Positions 1-14,200 of a stretch of DNA of 64,000 nt are shown here, one piece after another (the first letter of the stretch is position 1; every line of letters starts with the position of its first letter). The position numbers and the translations under genes were made by a program. The stretch is from positions 1,735,436-1,799,435 of the forward strand of contig VUYV01000121.1 of NCBI GenBank assembly GCA_008711295.1, in the 5' to 3' direction. The notes under the pieces were generated by a model. That model was not told where the DNA came from. It saw only the letters and a list, made by a program, of their open reading frames with translations, and searched no databases. This stretch comes from Anarhynchus alexandrinus (lineage: Eukaryota; Chordata; Aves; Charadriiformes; Charadriidae).

Positions 1-3000
1 AATATATACACAAAGATGGGACTGCCACAACTGGGGGTTGGGAGTGATTTTTTTGTTTTTTTGCTTTTAAAAGATGTGAGGAGCAGCAGTTCACTGTTTA
101 CTCAGTCTTTGCCAACACAGTGTTGAACTTCTATTTTTCTTTACTCCAGTGTTAATCTAATATAGTATCCTGAAAGTAATGGTTATTTTGTATTGTATCA
201 AGATACAATAATGAAAGCATCTCGCTTATTTTCTCACAATGGTTTTCTTCTCACACTTATTTTTACCCTATTCTAGTAGTATCGGTCAAGCATGTTAAAG
301 ACAATTGCAGCCAGAGCACTTCAAAAAGGTGAACTGAATACTGTTTCTTGATTCCTCTGATCTACAGCCTTGAGCAAATTATTGTAACAGCTCTGTATAA
401 TGTTTTCAATAGGAAATTTTTATTATATTTTAGATATTGTAAGTCTTATTCAATGCAGAGGCCCTTGATCAAATAGCACTTCAAAAATATAAGGGCTTTA
501 ATTTTACATTGATTTCTTTCTCAGAAAAAAAACATTGTAATCGGTGGAACCGAACCTCTGCGAAGGCAGATCAGAGTTTCTCCCAGAGTGTTTTTTTATT
601 ATTTATTCTAAGCTGGTTAACAATAAGTCTAGATATATTAGTCACCAGAGATTTTAAAAGCTTCCCCGTCTCCCTGCTCCAAAAAAACTCACATTCATGA
701 GCAATACTAGACACTGTTTACCATTACTATACCCGAGGGGAAAACAAAGCTACAACTCGGGCTCTATTTCTACAAGGTTGCCTCTTTCAACTTTCTGTCC
801 TAAAATTCCTACGCCTTATGTTCAGTGAACAAGTCACTCCTAATTACAGTTATCTTATTATAGCACACGCACATTCCCAAGGAAGGCCTTACGTGGGAAG
901 AAGCATCACACCACTCAAGTACCCATTTGGCTCCTTGGAGAGGCAGCTGGGGAGCTTGTGACAGCTCCTGTCCACTGTTCAAACCCAACAGAACAGTCTC
1001 CAACTACTACAGAATGGAAGTCATATGCAGTAAATCCTCTAAAACAACGAAGATACACAGGCTGAGAAACTGATTCGAACCATCAAATCCCATCCCCAGT
1101 GCATATGCAGTGCACCCTAAAATATGTTAGCTGTCACTGTAAGTTAGGATATACAATGACCAAGAGCAAGAATTTGTTTTCTGAGATGTACTTATGAAGG
1201 CTACACTTAATTTGTCTAGCTCAAGTGATAATGAAATGAACACTGACAGAAATCAGTGATTAAAATGCATTTTTAAATACTGGAATTTATTTATTTTTTT
1301 TTTTTTATAAACTTCAGCTGAACAGAGTTGTTGACAGTACAAGTCACCTTCTAGCTGTCCCATGCAGTGCAGAAGCACTGAGACAGGGAAACCATTTTCT
1401 GCCGTGCATTGTGCCAAGCCAAGTCTGTCCCTGCTAATGTCAACAATAACTCAGTGACTTAAAAAGGCAGCTAGAGTCATAACCAGGCAGAGAGCTTTTT
1501 ACTTCAAGAGCTAGACAAGAACCATTTAGTTTTCCTTTGATTGCTCAGTCCACTACCTCATTCGCCTGCATTCGCCGTCTCGTCTGCTGAAGTCAGAAAG
1601 GTGTTCATCTCCCACAGCTTCCAGAATGTCTTCCCAGTGCAACAGCCTGCAAAACTAACACCTACTAACCTGAGGTTTATTTGGCGTGTTGTTTAAAATA
1701 GAAACAAGAGAAAAACTCGAAAAAAATGAACATTAATCAAAACATATGTTGAACTCCTCACTGTAAATAACGTAGCTAGCATGGCTGCTAATTTGGTTAC
1801 CAGGAAACAGAAGACATTAGACATTCCTCACAAAACCAGAGACGTCCACATCACAGCCAGTTACCGACCCTGCTCGCCTCCCTCAGCTTGCAGAACCCTG
1901 TATTTCAAGACTCAGGAAATCCATGCACAAATCTCTCTGTAAATGCACATGCGAGAGGAATTAACACACTCATTTCGTGCCCCAGTCCTGGCCTTAGCAC
2001 ACCTTTTCAGGGATGATTCCACACTTTCCTACAAGTCCATTTAAAAATACCACTGCCACAGCTCTGCACAACCTTTTGAAGGCCTCTTTCAGAGATACCA
2101 AAACAACTAGACACACTTTACCCTTTCATCACATTGTTAAGGTCCTATACTTCTCAATTTCCAAATGCTCTATACCCAGGTGAGTTTTTGTGCCTGCATG
2201 GACTTGGAAGGATCCTTCTCCTTCATACATGCTTTGAGGAACAAAAGCAGAGAAGAACATGGAAGTGTTAGAGTACTGATAGCTACTTTCGGGTACTGGT
2301 ACGTTATTTATCAGCCATTGAAACGAATACCACTTACCATACCGAATCCTTCTTTACTTTACACTTGACTGTTTTCTTTCAGGCACAAAAGTAGCCAGAA
2401 AAATAGAAATGAGGCACAGTTCTGTGGAAAAGCTCCATCAAGGTTGCCCACAGCTTGCCCCTTCAAGCAGTCTGGGAACACGCTTGTTCCCAGGGCTGGA
2501 TAAAACATATCCTATGTGTTTTTCACAACTTCTCATCCCAGGATTTAGCATTCAGCAGGTTGGTGTGCAATTTTTCACCCAAGTCATAAAGTACCTTTGC
2601 TGCTTCCCAACTGAACTGTGACAACCACTAAAAAAAAAAATAAAGTGAATAACTACTAAGCAAAACACGAATAGCAAATGCTCCAGGACATGTATGAATG
2701 CAAATATTCACATTCTATTGCTGACGTTTGCTAATCAGTGTATGAAAACAGAGAAAGCACATTCATATCAATAGCTGCAGACAGAAAGGAAACAGAAGAA
2801 GGATAATGGCACAAAGTAACAACCCAGAATGCAAATGGACGTTCAAAGGCATGGTATTTTGCACTCTCAGTGTTTTACTTTGAGATGTCCTTTTTCCAAA
2901 TGCTACACTTCTATGGGGAGGGGAAACTTGGTTTAATCTTCAATACATTTGTAAATTGTCTGGTTCGGTCATGGAGTTGCATGCTACTTGATGTTGACTT

Positions 3001-6000
3001 TAGAATAGAGATTTTAATATCTTCCATTAATTCTGCAGTCTACCTAATTTTATTTACCTTATTTTAATGTGCATATGCTTTGGCAACTGCATGAAACTTC
3101 AGAGGACAAGTATCCAGCAGCTACTAATTTTTTGCATAATTTATGAGCAGACTTTGGACCTTAATCTGATGCACTGAAGAGTAAATCATTCCTACATGTA
3201 TGACCCTGATCACAGATTATGCTTCTCTGCTGTTACTCACAGTTGCAGATCAAAAGTGTAAATGAACAGCTCTTTCCCTAAAGCTTGATTTCAGTTTGTT
3301 TTTTATTTCAGTTCATCTTTATCTGGCTAAAGTCTAGTTAACCCTGATAAATTAAGCAATCTTTACAAAATCAAGTTCAGTACCCAGTAAGCAAAGTGAA
3401 TTGTCTATGAAGTTATGAGACTTGTCAACATGACTATTACAGAGAAATACGAGTGTATACATTTATGCTCCTATGAATATTATTTCAGCTGGCGGATGAA
3501 CAGAAGCCATTTCTCAGAGAGAAAATTCAAAGGATAGTAAAGGAGAGCTGTGGGCTAAACCCTGAACATCTTTCCTCATATTTAAGCTATAAATAGTCCC
3601 AACAATAGTGTAGAACTATTTGAACGGATAACAAATTGGAGCGAGCTTTTACAGGGCAAGCCCGCGCATTCACATTCAGGGACGGTACGCTTGCAGACAC
3701 AGTGATCTAAAAACATGTCATGTGCTAAGTGACAGACCATATGCTTTGCCTAGAATAGGAACTTTGGCTTGCACAAAGGACTGGAATTAATGCATCAAGT
3801 AGGTGACAAGCTTTTAAACTGATGTATACATCAAGCTTCTCATAACCAAGCTGTCATCCTCAATTATGTTTTGTGAAAAAGTCCCCCAGACAAACATAAC
3901 TTTGCTTATTAAGCCCAACATATTGGCTACAGCCTACTGCAGAAGGTTGCCTCTGTTTTCTTGAATATATTTCCATAAAACACACAACAACGTAATTTGG
4001 ATCAGTGTTACTGGCAATACCTGTAAAAAGCTTGAGATAAATTCTTAATAGTATATATGAAACCTTGGAGAAACCAAGCAACTATATATATAAGGACAAC
4101 TTTCCTCGCATCACAGTAGAAGTGAACTGTTTGCTAGACATTCAAATAGTGATTAAGAGATCATTTTTATGAGGTAGGGATATATTTACTTGCTTACGCT
4201 CTTCAAGCCACAGCAAAAAGGAAGCTGAAAATAAAACTGAGGGATAGCTGAACACACTCTGAAAAGCTACATGGAAGAGAACAAATGGTACAGATCAGAC
4301 TGTAAGGTAGAGCTGACAAATGTGGGGAAGGACCTTTTTTCCCCAGACATAGCACATACCCTCTGAGAAGACCCATGGTAGTAACATAAAAAAAAAAAAA
4401 GGNGGAAACCTATGATGGGCATGAATTGTCTAGAAATGCATGTGTTATTCAGGGCTTAAGTGCTTCACTGAATGACAGCCACCAGCTCATAGCATCATAC
4501 ATAACAAGTACAGTGAAGATCCTGGTGCTAGTCAGAAAAAACAGCGTTAAGTGATATTTGCAAGAAAACCAGAAACAATTTTAGAGTACTGTCCAGCTAA
4601 CACAAAAGAGGTGTTAAAAGCACTGGCTCTTCAGCTCAACCAAATTTACTGTCTCACAGTAAGAAGGATTACCCTCATGGACTGGACAAACCATTGCTGG
4701 ATGATTTTTCTGTTCTAATGCATGCATAGAAAGCAATCTTTCTATCAAAATGAAAGTGTGCCAAGAAAGGGCCTTTATGCAGTAGAGCACTCCCATTTTC
4801 CAGGTGAATACTTGGAGACTGATGATGTGCTGGTGTGAAATGTCACCCTTACATTCGAGCTTTTGCACTGCAAGGAAATGCAATTGTTGACCTTCTCTAG
4901 TGCACAAACACCTCTTGCGCAGAGGCAGATGTGCAGGATATACATCTTCAGAGCATCCCAAGAACAGAGATCAGCACTGAAGGCAGATCATTAAAATTTA
5001 TATTATTTGCTGGTTGGATTTTTTCTCCCTTTTTATTTTAGTAGCCCTAAGAAAAAGAGACAAACTGAATTTAATTAAAATCTTCCAGGTTCTTGATTAT
5101 CTATTTTTAATAAAAGCATGCTCATCTATTAGATTTAAGTGAGAATTCACTGTTCTTTACTTAATGAAGGGGGGAGGGGGGGATAACGTTCTTATTGTCT
5201 GCCTGAATCTACAATCCCAAGGTCATTTTTCAAGTACATAATTAGAACACCTTTTTTTCCACCCCCTGCAAAATAGGAGTTTGATCAAAATAGAAATAAT
5301 AAACTGCTGCCAGCTTTCAGATAGTATTAGCATAGATTATGTCTTAAAATTCTTAAGGAGCTTAGCAATTAGGCTCCGTTATCATGATTATTAGAGCTTT
5401 GAATCATTATAATGACTTATGTCTGTTCAAATCATGTATTAATAGAAATTACAATGTATAGCTATCTTTGCCATCTAAATGAACTACTACAAACTACCAG
5501 CTACCAAAAACAGCTGTTACAAGCTCAAACAATGAGATCCTTCTGTGTCAAAAGGTGGAATTTTCTAACCCACCTAAAGCATCTGGTGTCCCAAGTCTTG
5601 AGAGATGTGAAAAAGCATTACCCAAACCCCAATCCTCCTCAAACACAAATCAGTCAGGCTTTCTTCTTTAGCAAACTGGGATGAGATGAGTGCAACCCCT
5701 CTGCACACCAACAGGGCTGTGGCACTTACTGCCTTGATGCATCTTCTGGGGACCTCAGTGTGCCCCTGCTTTCAAGCTTACATTTACCCAAGCAACATAC
5801 CATTCAGTCTGAATTATGAATATAAAGATGAACTGCGGCAACTGAGGTCCCATCGTGCAGCAATACATTTTGCCACGTAAGCAACAATCTTAAGGAATCT
5901 TAAGGAAGATTAAGATGCTCATCAGATCATCTGATTACACAGAAGACTCTTAACATCTGTGCTGCATGGTGCAGTTACGTAGGAGAAGAACAGCTTTCAA

Positions 6001-9000
6001 TAGAAATAGTGCTATAGTCTCGGAGCGTTAATAGTCATCTTTACAGTGAGCCCACACTAAAAGAAACACTGAGTTGATTTTACATAATAGCACTAAGGGC
6101 TGGAGTCCTCTAACTGATTTAGTCTTGAGCCAACTCTTTCTGCCAAACAGACAGCCTCCTAGTTCCCAAATACCTCTACAGCCTCTCTCCTGGCCTTGTG
6201 AACGTGATGCCTGCCATGACCGGGGACAACACCACAGTCGAGCTCAACCAGCTCTGGCTTTCCCACCAGATGAAAAAGCTGTAGTGCTGTGCTGCAAATA
6301 CCAGCGCAGGTTCAGAGGTGAGGCAGTGAAGTCTACCCAAGGCTTATTAAAAGAATATACCTGACACACACAGACCAGACCAGGTGCTCATCTGATCTTT
6401 CCCGTAGCATCTGAGCAGCTTCACGTGACAGAAGGATGGCGCTTGAGACAAGCACAAAGCCAGTTTAGCCAAATCAAGTAGATTTTCTTATGGTTGGAGA
6501 TCTTCTGCTGGCATGTTGCCAAATACTGGATGTCTGATCACTGTGTTTGCTCAGCAAGAGAGAGGGAGCATCTCTGAGCAGAGTAATTCATCAGTCATTC
6601 TCACAGCCCAGAATAAAATCAATTACCCACACCATATTAGAGGAGAGTTCTGATTATGTCAGACACAATAGCAAGGTGCCAAAACCACCTTAGGTGGGGG
6701 CAGCACAAAGACATCCATGAGACAAGAATAGAAAGTCATCATCTTTATGTTCTCTTCAGCCACATGAAGACCACGTCATCATCTTCGCGTTCCGTATGAA
6801 CTCTAACACAGGCTTCTTGGAGGGGATCAAAACCCTTTATGGAGGGCCAAAGTGCCATTCAGCTGCAAGCTATACGGTCCCTAAATCTATTTTTGGTGGT
6901 GGCAACTGGTCAGGATGGGGAGTGGGGAGACGGAATATCCTGGCCCTAGGATTCACCTATAGATGGAGACCATTTTCAAATCTCACCATGCTTCTCACTT
7001 ACAAAAAAAATAAAAAGAAGAACAAACAACAAAAAAAACCAACCACCACACACCACAATTCTAAGCAGGTAGTTCCCAAACAAAATGAGATGTGCAACTT
7101 CTTCCCATTTGAAAAAAGCCCTTTATTTGAAAACCTCTTTAGAAGTCAAAATATTTTAAAACCCCAATCACAGCAACACACACAAAATCATGATCAACCT
7201 CAGAACATTTATTTTCTTAATTATCAACACTGCAGAGAATGAGGCAAGCTTGTTGTCATTCTAAGCAGGAATAGCAGTTTGTTTGTCGTTTTGCCAACGA
7301 AATGAAAAACAACAAATGAGGTGATTTTTTACTCAATTCTACCTTCACTGCTGTTAATGAAGTGTCTTGAAATCCTGAAAGCTTTCTTTGTTACTAAATA
7401 TTCACATTGTCCATGAAATGAAAGAACATATTATCAGAAATAATAGGTAGTGTGCACGCCAGCTGGGGATGAATCAGAAATTACTTTGATTTGTAGTTCC
7501 TGGTAATAAATATCCCCTCTTATATTTTGCAATAAAAAAATTCACAAGTCTTGCAAACACCCACATTTTCATGTACCTTCTGTAGCGTGTATTTTCACTG
7601 AATTCAAGACACCAGTTGTACACTCTGAGGTCATATTCACCTGTCTCTTTCAGCCTTTCTTAAATTAAATTAACCACGTTTAAGTCATGCTTACTGAGAA
7701 AACAATCTAATCCCAGTCTAATCTTTATATTGACAGAGACTTACAGTATTTGCTTCTTTATCCAAAAACTCTCCTCAAACATTTCCTTCTATCCAGTCCC
7801 GATCTTTGTGCTTTCTCACTCCCCTCAGCCACAAGAACGTGTTGGACTTCTTCAGGCTGAAATGAAAGAGGGGTTTCAATCCCCAAGTCATTATGACATT
7901 GCATGGCAGCATAGCGTAATTGCATTTTCCTTCATGAAGTGGTAAATTGGAATTTTTATTTTTTTCAAGAGGGGAAGGGCCAGGAGGAAGAAGGAGACAC
8001 ACAAAGGCATATTATCATAAATGGTAGTTAATGATTTTCTAATTAATGTTACAAGTCTCAATTTTCAGTTTTAATTGTGCCTTGCCCTACTTGCAAGTTT
8101 ACCCTCATGTTTTTGCAGTGTGCAACCGTACCTCCAATAACTGTAACATATCAGTTGAAAAGCAGTTATGGAAAGTAGACCCTGATGTCTATTAATTAGA
8201 TAATTACTCTTGCTTCCCCCTCAAACTCTCAAATGGGATTAACACCCTTCCAGGAGTCAGAAACCTCTCATGCCACTGAGATTTCTGTTTCACTCTTACC
8301 TATTTAGTCACTAATTACATTTTAATCACTAAAATTATCATTGCAAACAAAAATATAGCTTTATTCAGAGAAACACTGATGTTCTGGAAAGCTCATTCCT
8401 TTCCAACTGCCCAACCTAGAACCTCTCCATGAAAAGTTAAAACAACCACCTTTCTTCGAAGGAGCTTGCACTCACCTTCCTTTGGGGAAACACAACAACT
8501 GCAAAGTGGCGGCAGCAACAAAAGAAGTCAAAGCACAGTGAACTGAGGTATGGCACCACAGGGACTGTGCTGTTTCCCCCAGAGGAAAATGCTAATGCTT
8601 GCACAGACCCACATTCGCTCGGCCCATGTTTTGAGCCAATTCTTCCTTTACCACCGTACTCCTAAGTGTATTCAGGAACTTGCTTGGAAAGCCATTTTAA
8701 CACTTGCAATAAGAAATTCAAAGTCATTTTAACAGAGACATGGGGGAGCAAAGAAATTTCTGTTCAGTTGTTGGGTGTGGCCTTTCCGAGAAAAGAAGGA
8801 GTTGACAAAGAGGTACCTCAAGCCATCTTAAAAGATCATACCCACACCCATCAGCTGGATGAAGGATGCAAGGGGAAAAAAAAAACAACAAACTTGAGCA
8901 CGCAAAATTTGTAAGCACTTCTATAAGAGAGAGACTTAGGCTATAGCCTAAGCACAGATATTTTCATGGCCCCTACTGGGTTTGCCACAAGCTCAGCTAG

Positions 9001-9764
9001 CCCTCATGCAAATCAGCTCCTTTAATGCAAAGCTAGAAAGTGTCCATTGCATGGCGCTGAGGGAGCAGTTTGACCTTCCTCTGCTGAGGAGACCTTGTTT
9101 ATCTTTTTTTCCCCCTACTGCATTCGTTAAATGAGATGAGAAAATAATGTCAAGTCAATAAAAATAGCTAGATTAAAAATTTTTGGGGAAGATGCATCAT
9201 TAGGAAGACTAGACATACTTCAGAATAGTTAGTTTGGTAGCACAATGCAGCATTCACACAGGTAGTGTAAATGCTAAAAATCATGTAAAATTGAAGCGCA
9301 TATTGTAATGAGAAGCATAATTAGCTACCAACATTAAGCCTACACTTAACCTAAGCATTTTTTTTCTGGTTGTTTTTAACATGATCCCTAGGTCAGTACT
9401 ACTTTATTATTATTAGAATCTGCAACTGGAAAAATCCCCAACCTACCTTCAACATCCAGTTTTACAATGCTTTTTTAAATAGATTGGGGGGGTGGAAGAA
9501 TACAAAGAATACAATGACAGGATGCATGACAGGCATTTGTGCAGACAAGGAAAGAAGGGAAGAAGAAAAAAAAGTCAGTAAAGCTAGGGGAGAGACCATT
9601 TGGAAAAATAAAAAAAAAAACACCAAAAAACAACCAACACACCACAAAGCCCCTACTTTTTAGCAGCACTGAACTGTCACATACTTATAATAGAAGTGTG
9701 GATAATGTATTTTCATGGGTTTATGACAAACGAGTCCTAAGCTGAATGAAATCAAAGAGTCGTT
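1..9764. other. gene-free flank downstream of the gene
   Basis: The DNA is AT-rich with scattered short frames on both strands. None has convincing splice sites, composition or recognisable sequence. An A/C-rich tract lies at 7003-7060, an N at 4403 beside an A run, and a short G run at 5169-5183. I recognise no repeat family here. Confidence 0.6.
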
Positions 9765-9783
9765 CTCAGATAGAGGCCAAGAC

Positions 9784-9789
9784 TTTATT
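9784..9789 (-). terminator. candidate polyadenylation signal AATAAA
   Basis: The motif reads AATAAAGTCTTGG on the minus strand, about 1.37 kb past the TAA of the distal terminal exon. It is the first canonical hexamer I found downstream of that stop. Confidence 0.35.
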
Positions 9790-10963
9790 TCATATGTATT
9801 CTATTTTACATTCGAGAGAGAGAAAAGATACTGTTGTCATGCATCCCGATACTAGTTTTGTCATTGACCTTTCTTGATTCCCCAGTTCTCCATCTTCTGG
9901 AGTCCTGCAGACTCCAGAAATTAATAACCACCAGCACCATAGAGTCACCTTGGCTGCAACCAACTGAGCCACCACAGCGCAAACTGGAGTGCCAGAGTTG
10001 AGGTCCCCAGACCACAACCTCTGGTAGGTGTAGCCTGGCTCCCAGTACAGAGACAGACACTACCCCAGGCAGGCACCCTTCAGATACAGCCCTTGGGACA
10101 CGGGGCAGACCTGAGTAATTCTGTCTAGCAACTTCTCTTTCAAGCATATTTACTGCCTTAATTATCCTCATGCCGCTTGGACCCAATTTAGTGGGGGGCA
10201 ATTCCAAGATGATAGCACGGCACTCTTCACTCTTCAGTGGGGCTGCACTGTTTACCCACAGTAAAACCTTTTAGCTTTACATAGATTCAAAGGGATCTGC
10301 TTTTGCTATTGTCCAACTTCACTCAACATCCATGCGCAAGAGGGCAAAAATATGCCAATTGGACGCAAAAAGCACTATTTCCCTCACGTTCTGTCCTGCT
10401 GTGTTCTCCAACTTAACTACTCCCCTGAGCCCAGAACATAAATATTCCTCTCCTGAGTTCAGGTCCATATGTGAACGTTATTTATAAGGCACTGCAAATA
10501 ATAACTACTAGAGAGAGCAGTTTTTCTATGCAGATTGACTTTCCAAATGTATTTAAGAGCCCACTGAGAAACATACATTGTTAGAAAACTTTACTTACCT
10601 TGAACTGCTAATTAGAGGTTTATAATTAAACTGGACAAAGCCATAGAAAATGTACAATAAGCAGAAAGTCTGCCATTGCCAGAAGCAAAGATGACTTAAA
10701 CAGTCTTTTTTCCCTGTCTAAAGCCTATGGCTGGTAATTAAACTGTGATATTTGAACATGAACACCAGTGTAGTTTTTTTAATGATTCCTATTCACGAGT
10801 CCTACTGAGAACACCATTTACTGCATGCAAACCTCATCTTTTTTCCCTGTTAATATGCCAGCAGAAAAAAAACCCAAAACACCTCCATAAATTATTACTA
10901 GATTTAGACAGAGAAAAAAAAAATGCAATGAAAAATTAATACTTCACAAATACCCTACAAAAT

Positions 10964-10980
10964 GGGGGGNGGGGGGGGGG
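10964..10980 (+). repeat. poly-G tract with ambiguous base
   Basis: Sixteen G are interrupted by N at 10970. The N is probably a sequencing or assembly uncertainty, so the tract length is unreliable. Confidence 0.9.
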
Positions 10981-11154
10981 AGAGAAGCACAGAATTGTTT
11001 CAATAAACTTTGAATATACAGTCAGCTCATAATACAATACCCTGAATGAACCATTTCTTTTTCTGGGGAAGCTGTTGGAATAAACTAGCAGGCTAGGTAC
11101 CATCAAAATTAATGAACCATGAATGGACACATAACTGCTAAGCAAATGGGACTA

Positions 11155-11247
11155 TTATAACATCCTGGGAGGCTTGGTCCGTCCCAGTTCTGCTACACGA
11201 CCTTTCGCACCTTGCCGCATGATGACTGGCCCTCTGGGCATTGCTGG
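11155..11247 (-). CDS. terminal coding exon with stop, distal form
   Basis: The acceptor is strong (ATTTATTTTCTTCAG). Read in phase 0, continuing from the 23.8-kb exon, it encodes 30 residues beginning PAMPRGPVIMRQG and ending GRTKPPRML, then TAA. It is basic and Pro-rich, GC-richer than the surrounding DNA, and keeps CpG. If the 16.4-kb exon is included upstream, this exon would instead be untranslated. I cannot tell which form is the main one, and I do not recognise the C-terminus. Confidence 0.5.
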   Translation of the reverse strand, partial: PAMPRGPVIMRQGAKGRVAELGRTKPPRML

Positions 11248-14200
11248 CTGAAGAAAATAAATCATCAATGCAGTGACAACACCTCAAAACTTGCATCAAA
11301 AAAATAAATGCTAACCCCTATGCAGATGACGCGTTGCAAGTACTTCTCCCCTTGTCTTCCTTGCTTTTACATTTCCCTACTCCAAAAGAGACCCTCATTA
11401 TTTTTCAGTTTGCACACTTGAGATTTTTTAGGTAAGAAAACAATGTGTAAATTGTAGTCCGTTAATCTCACTTAATTACAAACAGCAATCAAATTTTGAC
11501 AGATTAGCAGAAGCATCTCAAAACATTACTTCTGATACACGCATACTATAGGCAAAAACACAGCAAAGCAAACACACATTTACAAGGGTGAGAAGTTGTC
11601 ACAGAAACTATCCAAGGAAGTAAAATTATTCAGAATACTCTTGGAGAAAAAAAAATAATACATCAATATTCTGTCCAATCACACAGTTTCTAAACTGTGC
11701 CCATGTGTCCACGTGTATGTAGTACTAGGCTGAGTAATTCATAGTCTGGGTAGCGTATGCAGTGACTTCACTGCATTCTCAATCAGAATAGCTACTACTG
11801 GCACAGATCCTTCAGCTCCCTGAGCATTTCTTGATTCTCTACTATCTATTTTGTGAATCCTTGTGAAAAGTAAATGTATTAGTATCTATACATAACATCA
11901 AAACGTTACTTCAACAGAACATTGCCTTGGCAGATTTAGGCACTCAAAAATTATGCAATTCCAGAATTAAGATTACCTATGCATTTTTAATTTGCCATCC
12001 TTATGCACGTGCTTTATGGGTAGTAAATTATCCTTCCACAAAAGCAGCCCACAGTCTCCCAGAGAATCAATAAAAAAAATAATCTTATTTCATCGTCTTT
12101 TTTCATACACAGACTGGACTTGCACATAGAGCCTGCAGATACCAATGTCGCATGACAGGTACTCTTCTGGCGATAGTACAGAGATTGAACCTCTTTCCCA
12201 TCCTGTTACTGGATGTCACAGAAAGGGACATGCCCTGCTGCATGGGATGACTGCACTGGGTTGACAAGGAATGTGCCTGCTGTGGGCAGGAGAAGAGGAC
12301 ATACACAGTGCCCACAGGAAAGAAAGTGGCAGGGAAAAAAAGTTTAAGAGACCAGAAAACTTGTCTACGTCCAAAACCCACTCTCTGTCATTAGCCTGAG
12401 GGGCCACTGAAAGGGAAAACCTGCCGTACAGGCCAGCAGATTTATTCCAGGGGCCGTATCTGTCCCATGGTTGGATACCTCTGCAATTTGATACCATCTT
12501 CAAGACAGTTTATTTTGTCCTCCTATGGGTATACTAATCTCTTGCCAACGTGGGTCCCACCCTGTTTTGTTGTAGTAGGTAAGAGGTAAGGAGTGAACGG
12601 AAAAGGCAAAGGTTACTCAGAGGTAGAACCCTCCAGAGTAAGTAAAGAAAGTTTTTAATCATCTGCAGCATCACAAATGTGCACAAGATACTAAAAAGAT
12701 CCCAAAATGTTGACAAATAAAAAAATTGTTTAAAATAATTTGTTTTCAGTCCAGCTACAGCTTTACTGCTCAAGGTTGCAAAGTATATTAAATAGAAAAG
12801 ACATAAATTCAGATGAGGATTTTTTTCCCCCAGCCAAATTTCCTTGCTTACTTTTGTTTACTGAGCAGGTTATGGCTGCACAACAAGCCTCTAGTAAGAG
12901 CGAGCGAGCATGTTGAACGTATTTGTCCCAATTTTGATTTAGTTAAATATTCCCACTAGAAACACTGCCTAATTAGAGTATCCATTATAAGCTCATAATG
13001 ATAAGTTAATGGGGAAAAAAAAATCTATTCTAGAACTCAATTAAATTATTTCTGTTAATAATTGGTGAAAAGCTGTAAAAGGAACTCTTAAATACATACT
13101 TTAAAACTCCACGCAAGGTCATTGCCTCATAAACAGTACACACAAATTACAGGTTTAGCCTTTCCACTGTGAAGGGATGTAGGGGCTTAAAATACCTGCT
13201 AGATAATGCAATTTGCTGTGAACTTTGACAGACAAGTATAAAGTAACCTAGTCTGGTTTTATTAACAATTACACTTGCTTTTGCTGCAAATGCAGAATAC
13301 TTTGCTTTGCCGTTTGTTACAACGCCCTGCATTCTGTCATCCCAAACTGATTGATGTCATTGCCCGGTCTCAGTCAAGAGGCAGCAATAAACTGCATTTA
13401 TTAAATCCATTTGTAGTCCTGTCAATTTATGGGTTGATAAAATAAAAGGTGAGTGGATAGCGACCCATAACACTTGGAAGTCATTCACAAGCCAGGGAAA
13501 AGTGCTTTTTCCAAGCAAAGCAAGGAATTAAAAAGTCAGTCCAGAACAGGAGATGGTACCTGATCTGTCAGAGCAACATCCACATATCCAGGGAGACACT
13601 GTTAACTGAATGGGAATAGTTTAAGGTTAGGCAACCTTCTTCGGAGAGAACGTGAATATGCACAGTCCCAGAGGACTTTAAGAAAAAGCCTCTAGAGGAA
13701 AGCCAATATGCTTTAGCTCAAATTAATGTAACTGAAAACTAAGCACGCAGGCAGACCACGTACCTGACACCCAGGTATACGTGCATATGAATGCAAGTTT
13801 GAGCTTTTATATTTGACCTTGATGTGACCAGATTATGTTTTGTTTTCCCCTCGCTTGTCTTCTATAAGCATCAGTAACAACACTGATTATTTCTGATATA
13901 GCACCTATGACTTTATTGGGACTTCACCATATCAAGGAGCACCAAGGCATGCTTCCACATCCAAAGGCATGATGATTCACATCAATACAACCCTGTACTA
14001 CTTGATCTCACTAGAAAACCCCATAGGAGAGAAGACATATGCAATATCCATGGTGTCTTGAAAGCTAGTGTTAAGGGGTCATGAGGACTGTTTCTCCCAC
14101 TAATGAGCTACAATGGGACAAAATGGCAAGGGATCCAAGCTCCTGATAGTGCAAAGGCAGCTTTCCTCACTGTAACATACCATTATGGATCTATTTCATA

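Larger units (their letters stand above)
9765..11154 (-). other. possible 3' UTR of the distal terminal exon
   Basis: The stretch after the TAA has no long frame and carries a poly-C run on this strand (with an N at 10970). An ATTAAA variant signal sits at 10778-10783. A canonical AATAAA at 9784-9789 is followed within 25 bases by a plausible cleavage region and T/G-rich DNA. The last 430 bases (9780-10210) are GC-richer and may be a separate inserted element. The extent is inferred from the signals alone. Confidence 0.35.

Noticed and set aside
2095..2180. Plus-strand open stretch between CCTCTTTCAG and GTGAGT
   Set aside because: It is a single isolated candidate with one open frame of 28 codons, which is expected by chance in AT-rich DNA, and no neighbouring exons were found.
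6796..7242. 148-codon plus-strand frame, the longest in the window
   Set aside because: Much of it is Lys, Asn and Gln from A/C-rich low-complexity DNA. There is no splice or composition support.
9806..10207. 133-codon minus-strand frame
   Set aside because: It lies in a GC-rich block downstream of the distal stop codon. The open length is explained by composition, with no homologue recognised.
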